From: a bacterium UBP18_UBA7526
GTDB taxonomy: Bacteria; UBP18; UBA7526
Length of the DNA: 7,906 bases
Assembly: GCA_002478245.1 (NCBI GenBank)
Contig: DLMW01000047.1
Coordinates: 10,935 to 18,840 of the forward strand
Direction of reading: 5' to 3'
Under the pieces are notes generated by a model, which did no database searches, was not told where the DNA came from, and saw only the letters and a list, made by a program, of their open reading frames with translations. A program made the position numbers and the translations under genes. Positions 1-5,438 of this stretch are shown in pieces; within the stretch, counting starts at the first letter, position 1, and every line of letters begins with the position of its first letter.

Positions 1-181
1 GAAATTCCGATACCTCAAGATAAAAGTATATCAGGATATCAGCAAAACAGTGGGCAGCATATCAGGTTTTAATAGCTTCTTCTTGGTATTCTGATGCCCT
101 TCCTACCGATATCCTGATTCGCCTTTTCCTTCTCGGTTATTTGGATTCTGTTCTCTAACAATCGATTTCGGTTTTATGTGG
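1..181. other. Non-coding stretch downstream of the hydrolase gene, with 8-bp repeats and an inverted repeat
   Basis: No credible gene is seen here. The stretch lies after the stop codon of the YdjM-like hydrolase gene. It holds two adjacent copies of an 8-bp unit, TATCAGGA (29-36) and TATCAGCA (37-44), and a third copy, TATCAGGT, at 60-67. The 10-bp ATCAGGATAT at 30-39 is matched by its exact reverse complement at 109-118, with a 69-base loop. On the minus strand the left arm is followed by a short T-rich tract, so a weak role in transcript ending or 3' stability is possible, but there is no convincing rho-independent terminator. The window ends before the next gene appears. Confidence 0.5.
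30..118. repeat. 10-bp inverted repeat with 8-bp unit copies
   Basis: ATCAGGATAT at 30-39 is the exact reverse complement of ATATCCTGAT at 109-118. Copies of the TATCAGGN unit lie at 29-36, 37-44 and 60-67. It is downstream of the last gene on the minus strand. A transcript could fold here, but the loop is long and no T-run of terminator quality follows. Confidence 0.55.
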
Positions 182-1261
182 TTAGCGGGTGTCGGCAATG
201 AACTCTTCTTCGCTCTCTGCCACCTCCTCCTCTGCCCTAATCCGTGAAGCCTCTTCCTTCTCCTTTTTAGCAAATCTTCGGGCAAGAACGATTAACAAGG
301 CAGCGGGTAGAATAAGAAAGAAGCCGAAGTACTCCATCCAGTAGAGTTGAAATATTGGCTTAGGGGAAAAGTAATTCAGATTCCAGATAATCAGAAGTCC
401 CGAGGCATAGACCATTAAAAGGTTGGCTATGGGATTAGAGGCCTTCAAGAAATGGAAACCCTCGGTGCGGGTCTTTCTGAAGGGCCAGAGGAGGTTGGCA
501 CCCATGAAGCCTGTGAGATCACAGATAATGTGGGAGATAAAGCCTAAGGCTATGATGAGACCGTATATCGCTCCCGTGCGAAGAGAGCCAGTAATCCCGC
601 TCATAAGTAACCAGCCGAGAAGACCGAAGGCTACCCCCGCTAAGGGAGAGTGGCTCCACTGCCTGTGCCAGGGCAAAAAGATTATTTCTACTCCCCCCTC
701 TTTTTTCATATAGCCGAAGGAGGGGCCATTAAAGATATCTATCCTCGAGGCTTGGCTCTGGGTCTGTAAAATATTGCATGCAGTCTTGGCAGTAGCTCTT
801 TCCTTAAAGTCCCGGGGTATACCAGGAAATTCAGTCGGTACCTGAGACATGGTCACTACCGGACCGATCTCTATTACTACCTCATTATTCTTCGTATCAT
901 AGGAGACCTCATAATGTCTCCAGAGATCCCCTCCCATCTGAACGGTATGGAGCTGGAGCTTAATTAACTTTCCCGTTTTCCAGGCCTGGTCTATGGCCTG
1001 GGCCATCTTATCTGCTATTTTCTGAGGATCGATGGTTTTCATGTCCCTGGGGTCTTTCAGATATTCGGAACTTGCCGGATCGATGACATAATCATTCTCC
1101 TCTAAGAACATGGCCAATTTGAAGTCCAGGGTATCAGGAAGGATGCCGAATACCCCTCCCAGAGCCAGGATAACAGAATAATTCTCCAGGGCCATATCCA
1201 CTGCCTGGGGAAAACAGGTGGCCAATGCTGCTCCCACAGAAAAATGGGTTAATCCTTTCAT
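182..1261 (-). CDS. YdjM-like (DUF457) membrane-bound metal-dependent hydrolase with a large inserted domain
   Basis: A 359-residue polytopic membrane protein. The motifs of the YdjM/DUF457 family are visible in order: N-terminal MKGLTH with His6, LPDTLD with Asp43 and Asp46 at the end of the first membrane segment, WHRQWSHS with His199, Arg200 and His204, and HIICD with His244 and Asp248, followed by LLWPF. These His and Asp residues are the presumed metal ligands of a membrane hydrolase; the substrate in this family is poorly defined. Membrane segments are likely near 27-42, 207-225, 228-247, 278-296 and 310-327. Unusually, about 150 soluble residues (roughly 47-195) separate the LPDxxD motif from the HRxxxHS motif, which makes the protein much longer than the usual 170-220 residues. 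The tail (331-359) is highly charged and may be helical. The ATG start has GGAGGT nine bases upstream. The gene begins 19 bases after the TctA-like permease stop, so the two are probably co-transcribed. The family call is firm; the substrate is unknown. Confidence 0.8.
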   Translation of the reverse strand: MKGLTHFSVGAALATCFPQAVDMALENYSVILALGGVFGILPDTLDFKLAMFLEENDYVIDPASSEYLKDPRDMKTIDPQKIADKMAQAIDQAWKTGKLIKLQLHTVQMGGDLWRHYEVSYDTKNNEVVIEIGPVVTMSQVPTEFPGIPRDFKERATAKTACNILQTQSQASRIDIFNGPSFGYMKKEGGVEIIFLPWHRQWSHSPLAGVAFGLLGWLLMSGITGSLRTGAIYGLIIALGFISHIICDLTGFMGANLLWPFRKTRTEGFHFLKASNPIANLLMVYASGLLIIWNLNYFSPKPIFQLYWMEYFGFFLILPAALLIVLARRFAKKEKEEASRIRAEEEVAESEEEFIADTR

Positions 1262-1280
1262 GCTATCTTACCTCCATCTT

Positions 1281-2603
1281 TTAGATCAGTCCCAAAAGCC
1301 TTACGACCGCCGGGCCGATCCCAATCATATTTAGAGTAATGGGAACCAAGAGGACACCCATACAATTCATCCGCCGGGAATGAAATAGAACCGGGATCAG
1401 TCCGATACCCCCCGCCACTATCATAACAAAGATGCCTCGTAATCCCACCATGCCCCCAATCATAGCAAAGACAATAAAGGTAGTAACCAAAGAGACTATC
1501 CGATAATCAAACTTAGTAATTATGTTTATGGTAAAGCGAGAAAGAGGAAGGAGAAGGAGGAACCCCAGGCCTCCGCTCAAGGCAATGGTTGCCAAAGCCA
1601 GGCAGTAATCGGTAATGCCATAAGCGGTATAGAGGGGGCTGACCATCCAGGCCATCCCGCCCCTTCTCAGATGACTCAGGTAGGGAACGAAGAATAAGAG
1701 AAAGGCGCCTACATAATAGGCCGTCTTGGAGGCGCCCTGGGAGATAATGAATATGCGCTCATCCTTCTGGGCCGTGGCATGGCCGGCCAGAAGTCCCCCG
1801 ATTCCCCCAGTAACCACGGGCATTAAGGCAGCGAAGGAACCCCCTAACATTCCCGCAAATGTTCCCCGACCGATCAAGTTATAATCCACGCTTACCGAAC
1901 GAGAAATATACTGAGGAGGAATCTCACTCTTGGAGATGATATTGGTGATTACCCAGGGCAGGGCATATAATCCCACGAAGGCCGGGACGATATTCATGAA
2001 GGCCTTTTCAATGGGGATATAGGGCTTACTCATAATGAAGATGCCCAGTATCCCGGAGAGAATAAAGGTCAGGATACCGGCACCGCAGGATTTCCAGCCA
2101 TCGATCGCCCTTCCTAATTTTGTCTTTGGTCTTAAGGTTGCCTTGGGCCACTCTGACATCAGGATGTAGGCGATGATCAGGGTTAGGATCCAGGCCATAT
2201 GAGGAACAAGAAGCGATCTAATCACGGGAAAGATCTTAAAGGTTACCGGAGTCATGAGCCCCAGGACGATGATCGCTCCTAAGGCACCTATTCCAGAGAG
2301 AACCGCTGCCTCATATCCCTTGCCCAACATCATGTACTTCTGTCCCGGAAGAACGATGAACATGGCGCTCTCGTCCGGGGCCCCAAGGAAGAGGGCGGGA
2401 AGGGTATTGATGATTGACCAGGTGACTAACATAGACATCATAAAGACCGGGAAGGTATCCCCAGGAAATATTCCCGCTAATCTGAGGTAGTAGAAAACGA
2501 TGATATTGGCAACACTGAAGATATGAAGTGCCGGCACGAGAGAGATTACTGCGGCAAATAGAGTGCCCAGTAAGATATAAGGGAGAAGGATGAGAAAATT
2601 CAT
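1281..2603 (-). CDS. TctA-like polytopic permease (COG1784 type)
   Basis: A 440-residue, very hydrophobic protein with roughly a dozen membrane segments. It has two TctA-like signature regions. The first is FLGAPDES near 72-79, followed by LPGQKYMMLGKGYEA (85-99). The second is the Gly-rich MPVVTGGIGGLLAGHATAQ (261-279), followed by ISQGASKTA. The C-terminus, with GLIPVLFHSRRMNCMGVLLVP at 401-421, also fits the shorter COG1784 branch, best known to me from archaea. TctA proteins are the large membrane subunit of tripartite tricarboxylate transporters, which also need a small subunit (TctB) and a periplasmic binding protein (TctC). Neither is present here, so the substrate and even transport itself are inferred. 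I chose the ATG at 2603 because AAGGAGGT lies four bases upstream. The frame is open further upstream to a TTG at 2705, but that part reads as low-complexity sequence overlapping the previous gene. Only one base separates the previous stop codon from this ATG. Confidence 0.82.
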   Translation of the reverse strand: MNFLILLPYILLGTLFAAVISLVPALHIFSVANIIVFYYLRLAGIFPGDTFPVFMMSMLVTWSIINTLPALFLGAPDESAMFIVLPGQKYMMLGKGYEAAVLSGIGALGAIIVLGLMTPVTFKIFPVIRSLLVPHMAWILTLIIAYILMSEWPKATLRPKTKLGRAIDGWKSCGAGILTFILSGILGIFIMSKPYIPIEKAFMNIVPAFVGLYALPWVITNIISKSEIPPQYISRSVSVDYNLIGRGTFAGMLGGSFAALMPVVTGGIGGLLAGHATAQKDERIFIISQGASKTAYYVGAFLLFFVPYLSHLRRGGMAWMVSPLYTAYGITDYCLALATIALSGGLGFLLLLPLSRFTINIITKFDYRIVSLVTTFIVFAMIGGMVGLRGIFVMIVAGGIGLIPVLFHSRRMNCMGVLLVPITLNMIGIGPAVVRLLGLI

Positions 2604-2604
2604 A

Positions 2605-3732
2605 TTAACCTCCTTTAACTGCGATATCGTCTGCTGCCTGGGGAACGAGCTGGAGCTGCTCCCGATAGATCTCCACCTTCCCCCGCACAGAGACCCGGTT
2701 ACCAACAGTAAAGATCCTATGATCTGTAATCTGATCCTTTACCTTATCCCAGAGGACTACCACTATTCTCCCGGTCTCATCAGAGACCACCAGCATCGCC
2801 CCTTTGGCAAATGGCTTATACTGAGTAACCGTACCCTGACAACCTACAGTTTGACCGATTCTATCTTTAGTAATCTGTCCAACAGCCAGAGTTGGTACCC
2901 TAACTGCTATGGGGGGAGCCACGGCCACCTCTTCTCTGGCCCTCGTTATCTTTATCTCTTCTGGGGAGAGTGGTTTTATCTGTAGTTTATCTCGGAAACT
3001 ACCGATTACTCCCTGAACAGAGATTTGGGCATGGGGCTGTAAAGCCTCCCTATTGGGAATCTTTTCATAATCCGTATCCCAGATTACGACGTCTATGGAG
3101 CCGCTACCATCATCAATGGTTAAGGTTCGGCCTTTCTTAAGGGGGCGGATATTGGTTATCTCTCCCTGACACCTTGCCAGCTCTCCCATCTTTGATCGGG
3201 TAATGTCTCCGATCTTGAACGTCGGAATCTTCCCTATCCACTCTTCCCTGGGGGTGACCTTCACCCGATCCGGGGTTTGAATGAGTAAGACTTTTTTGTC
3301 CTCTGTAATATTAAGTGTTCCCCCAACATCGATACGGTCTCCAAGCCTAGGAGGGTTATCCATCCTCATAATTTCCTCAGTGACCTTACCATGGGATCTC
3401 GCCGAGATGGAGCCCGTGCCATCGTCCACCGTAAGATAGAGAGTGTCCCTTTCATAGACATCTGCCCTCTCGACAGTACCTACGACCCGAACATAGGCAA
3501 AGTTCATGGTTTCCGTAATATCCTTTACCTTTACTACTGGGATCTTTACTACTCTAACCGCAAGATATAAGAGGACAAGACCCAGGAAAGCAACTGCTAA
3601 TGCCCCATATTTAAAGAGCATGACGCTCATCCTCTTAGGAACCCTGGTTCTACAGTAAGGGCAGACCAGATGCGCCCCTACAAACCTTCCACAACTGGGA
3701 CAGATTACCTCTTCTTTTCTTTCCCTCTCCAT
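2605..3732 (-). CDS. Membrane-anchored zinc-ribbon protein with three OB-fold domains
   Basis: A 375-residue protein of unknown role. A zinc ribbon is seen at the N-terminus (CPSC at 11-14 and CPYC at 24-27). It is followed by a basic stretch, RTRVPKRM, and one membrane segment at about 36-59. Three repeats of an OB-fold follow, at roughly 66-160, 175-265 and 285-370. They show as LTVDDGTGSISA, LTIDDGSGSIDVVIWD and LVVSDETGRIVVVLWD, each with a following G-x-V-x-V-x-G strand pattern. This resembles the nucleic-acid-binding OB domains of the tRNA_anti/YhcR kind. By the positive-inside rule the zinc ribbon should be cytoplasmic and the OB-folds outside the membrane; this is inference. The ATG at 3732 is preferred over a TTG at 3765 because AAAGGAGG lies six bases upstream. 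The stop codon lies between the next gene's ribosome binding site and its ATG, which implies translational coupling. I do not recognise a named homologue. Confidence 0.78.
   Translation of the reverse strand: MERERKEEVICPSCGRFVGAHLVCPYCRTRVPKRMSVMLFKYGALAVAFLGLVLLYLAVRVVKIPVVKVKDITETMNFAYVRVVGTVERADVYERDTLYLTVDDGTGSISARSHGKVTEEIMRMDNPPRLGDRIDVGGTLNITEDKKVLLIQTPDRVKVTPREEWIGKIPTFKIGDITRSKMGELARCQGEITNIRPLKKGRTLTIDDGSGSIDVVIWDTDYEKIPNREALQPHAQISVQGVIGSFRDKLQIKPLSPEEIKITRAREEVAVAPPIAVRVPTLAVGQITKDRIGQTVGCQGTVTQYKPFAKGAMLVVSDETGRIVVVLWDKVKDQITDHRIFTVGNRVSVRGKVEIYREQLQLVPQAADDIAVKGG
2608..2615 (-). promoter_or_regulatory. Ribosome binding site of the TctA-like gene, inside the end of the upstream gene
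   Basis: AAGGAGGT on the minus strand is also the coding sequence for the last Lys-Gly-Gly codons of the zinc-ribbon/OB protein. That gene's TAA lies between this site and the ATG at 2603. The arrangement favours translational coupling of the two genes. Confidence 0.85.
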
Positions 3733-3738
3733 ATTTTT

Positions 3739-3746
3739 CCTCCTTT
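3739..3746 (-). promoter_or_regulatory. Ribosome binding site of the zinc-ribbon/OB gene
   Basis: AAAGGAGG on the minus strand lies six bases before the ATG at 3732. This selects that start over the upstream TTG at 3765. Confidence 0.85.
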
Positions 3747-3838
3747 GCAACCGCAAAAGCGCCAAAAATCCCTGTCTGCACCAGAGGCAGGCGCCAAGAT
3801 TTTGTGTCTCTCAGTTAAATTTAGCGTTTTTGCGTTGC
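3747..3838. repeat. Imperfect inverted repeat in the gap after purH
   Basis: The outer arms at about 3747-3769 (starting GCAACCGCAAAAGCG) and 3819-3838 (ending GCGTTTTTGCGTTGC) are imperfect reverse complements. Inside is a smaller pairing, CCTGTCT (3771-3777) with AGGCAGG (3785-3791). The outer arms reach from the purH stop codon to the ribosome binding site of the next gene. It could be a degenerate dispersed element, or an RNA structure between the purine and membrane units. It is not a standard terminator, because the inner stem has a mismatch when read on the transcribed strand. Confidence 0.5.
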
Positions 3839-5358
3839 TAATGCCTGAAGTGCCTTAGGCCCGTGAAGACCATGGCTATATCACACTCGTTACAGGCTTT
3901 AATTATTTCTTTATCCCTTAGCGAACCTCCTGGTTGGATAATAGCAGAGACCCTTGCTTTGGCTGCTTCATCGATGGAGTCCCTAAAAGGGAAGAAGCCA
4001 TCAGAAGCTAATACTATAGGGTCAAGGGTTAAGGGGTCAGAGCTAAGGGATTGCATCTTTGAGATAGCAATCTTTACTGCGTCAATACGAGAGGTCTGGC
4101 CAGCACCGATGCCGAGAGTCTGATTCGTGTTCCCTATGACAATAGCATTGGACTTAATATATTTTACCACTTTCCAATTAAAGAGTAAAGCCTTTATTTC
4201 TTCTTTGCTGGGAGATCTTCTGGTCACCACTCTCAGGTCGCCGGTTCCCACATCCTTAGTATCTCTATCCTGAACTAATAATCCCCAGCCCACTGTCCGC
4301 ATATCTTCTGGGTGATCGGTGATCGGTAATCGGTAATCGGTGATTTTCATTATTCGCAGATTCTCCTTTCTCTTTAAAATCCGTAAAGCCTGGGGACTAA
4401 ACCCGGGAGCGCTGACGGCTTCAATGAAGGTGGAGATTATCTCCTGGGCTAGGGGAAGATCGATCTTTCGATTCAAACCAACCACTCCCCCAAAGGCAGA
4501 AACTGGATCGCAGGCCCTTGCCTTCTGATAGGCGCTGACTAAACTCCTATCCCGGGCTACACCACAGGGGTTGGTATGTTTAATGATAACCGCAGTTGGT
4601 TCTTTAAATTCTCTAACTATCCCTGAAGCAACGTCTAAATCCAGAATATTATTGAAGGATAGCTCCTTTCCCCATAGTTGCTTTATAGCTTCTACTCCGA
4701 ACTCTCTATATAATGCTGCTCTCTGGTGGGGATTCTCCCCGTATCTCAAATCTCTAACTTTCTCATAATCTAAGTATAGCCTCTCAGGTAGCTTGTAGCC
4801 TGCAGCCTGGAGCCCGTAGCCTGTCAAGTATTCATATACCATTCTATCATAATGAAGGATATAGGTAAAGGCCTTCCTGGCCAAGTCTTCTTTGGTCTTC
4901 AATGATAGACTGGCTCTTCTTTCTCTCAATTCATCTATGGTCTTTACATAATCCTCGGGATCGATGACTACTCCCACACCCTTAAAATTTTTAATCCCCG
5001 ATCGGATTAAGGCTCCCCCTCCGATATCCAGGTCCTCCAAATCCTTCTTAAAAGGCTTGAGGTTAACGACAACAAGATCGATGGGTTCTATATCCTCTCT
5101 TGCCAGTTCCTCTAAGTGCTTTCGGTTGCGTAAGGCCAATATCCCCCCAAAGATCGCAGGATGCAGGGTCTTTACCCTTCCCCCCAAAATCTCTCTAAAA
5201 CCAGTAATCCCTGAGATAGTCTTAACTGGGATATTCGCACTTCTAAGTGCTCTCGCTGTGCCTCCGGTGGCGATGATCTCAAAACCCATTCTCTTTAATC
5301 CCTTAGCAAAGGGAACAATGCCTCTCTTATCAGAGACACTGATCAGAACCCTTTTCAT
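3838..5358 (-). CDS. purH: Bifunctional AICAR transformylase / IMP cyclohydrolase
   Basis: A 506-residue cytosolic enzyme for the last two steps of IMP synthesis: formylation of AICAR with 10-formyl-THF, then ring closure to IMP. The N-terminal MGS-like cyclohydrolase domain shows SDKRGI (9-14), TGGTA (31-35), GRVKTLHP (60-67) and DIGG (111-114) with Lys123. The transformylase domain shows LRYGENPHQ (204-212), KHTNPCG with Lys260 and His261, SAFGG (287-291), KSNAIVI (402-408), GIGAGQTSRIDA (416-427), ASDGFFPF (451-458), QPGGSLRD (475-482) and the typical end FTGLRHFRH. Two oddities stand out. Lys101 replaces the usual Tyr of the NLYPF motif, in a loop shorter than usual. Three stretches are encoded by 7-bp tandem repeats (residues 179-191, 338-350 and about 436-447), each in a linker that varies across the family. 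The ATG at 5358 has GGAG six bases upstream. It follows the cysteine hydrolase gene by 80 bases and is probably in the purB unit. Confidence 0.96.
   Translation of the reverse strand: MKRVLISVSDKRGIVPFAKGLKRMGFEIIATGGTARALRSANIPVKTISGITGFREILGGRVKTLHPAIFGGILALRNRKHLEELAREDIEPIDLVVVNLKPFKKDLEDLDIGGGALIRSGIKNFKGVGVVIDPEDYVKTIDELRERRASLSLKTKEDLARKAFTYILHYDRMVYEYLTGYGLQAAGYKLPERLYLDYEKVRDLRYGENPHQRAALYREFGVEAIKQLWGKELSFNNILDLDVASGIVREFKEPTAVIIKHTNPCGVARDRSLVSAYQKARACDPVSAFGGVVGLNRKIDLPLAQEIISTFIEAVSAPGFSPQALRILKRKENLRIMKITDYRLPITDHPEDMRTVGWGLLVQDRDTKDVGTGDLRVVTRRSPSKEEIKALLFNWKVVKYIKSNAIVIGNTNQTLGIGAGQTSRIDAVKIAISKMQSLSSDPLTLDPIVLASDGFFPFRDSIDEAAKARVSAIIQPGGSLRDKEIIKACNECDIAMVFTGLRHFRH
4019..4053. 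repeat. Degenerate 7-bp tandem array inside purH (site C)
   Basis: Plus-strand units are GGGTCAA, GGGTTAA, GGGGTCA, GAGCTAA and a weak GGGATTG. In purH it encodes about residues 436-447 (QSLSSDPLTLDP). These sit between SRIDAVKIAISKM and VLASDGFFPF, where other PurH proteins have a short variable stretch. Unlike the other two arrays, a perfect extension in this direction would create a TGA stop. Confidence 0.7.
4311..4345. repeat. Five-copy 7-bp tandem array inside purH (site B)
   Basis: Plus-strand units are GGTGATC twice, GGTAATC twice, then GGTGATT, the cleanest array in the window. In purH it encodes residues 338-350 (KITDYRLPITDHP), whose 7-residue period follows from the 7-base unit cycling through three codon phases. 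It lies between KKENLR-like sequence and VGWGLLVQDRD, a variable linker in PurH proteins. In the other direction the unit would produce TAA stops. Confidence 0.93.
4788..4822. repeat. Five-copy 7-bp tandem array inside purH (site A)
   Basis: Plus-strand units in order are GTAGCTT, GTAGCCT, GCAGCCT, GGAGCCC and GTAGCCT. In purH the array encodes residues 179-191 (TGYGLQAAGYKLP). These fall between the helix ending HYDRMVYEYL and the EKVRDLRYGENPHQ motif, a linker that varies in the family. A perfect array of this unit has no stop codon in the purH direction but does in the other direction. Confidence 0.85.
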
Positions 5359-5438
5359 CGCTTACTCCATTTGGCTAGTTTACCGTTTACCCGCTCGGCC
5401 TTTGGGGGCGCTGTTTACTGTTAACCGTAAACCCTTTC
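5359..5438. repeat. purH upstream gap with 7-bp repeats and a 20-bp near-palindrome
   Basis: The 80-base gap between the cysteine hydrolase and purH holds GTTTACC twice in tandem (5378-5391). Then, after 21 bases, come three more related 7-bp units: GTTTACT, GTTAACC and GTAAACC (5413-5433). The latter three form an almost perfect palindrome at 5413-5432: GTTTAC, a central GTTAAC and GTAAAC, with one non-matching pair. It could be a degenerate dispersed repeat or an operator for the downstream gene. I see no clear promoter or terminator in the gap. Confidence 0.7.

Noticed and set aside
103..285. A 60-codon, Arg/Lys-rich open frame on the minus strand
   Set aside because: It overlaps the charged tail of the hydrolase gene in another frame. 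Its composition follows from the purine-rich tail.
2604..2705. An N-terminal extension of the TctA-like permease from a TTG
   Set aside because: The extension is not membrane-like or conserved in style and overlaps the OB gene. The ATG at 2603 has an ideal ribosome binding site.
2718..2738. A further 7-bp repeat in the third OB-fold (encoding QITDHR)
   Set aside because: The units are poorly matched, and the matching loop in the second OB-fold has the same length, so no insertion is indicated.
2590..2985. A 131-codon open frame on the plus strand
   Set aside because: It lies antisense to the well-supported third OB-fold and shows no domain or ribosome binding site of its own.
3771..3791. 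A small hairpin as terminator of the purine unit
   Set aside because: On the transcribed strand the 7-bp stem has a C/A mismatch, and only five Ts follow it. It is too weak to call.
4019..4822. A CRISPR array
   Set aside because: The repeats are 7 bp with no spacers and lie in frame inside purH.
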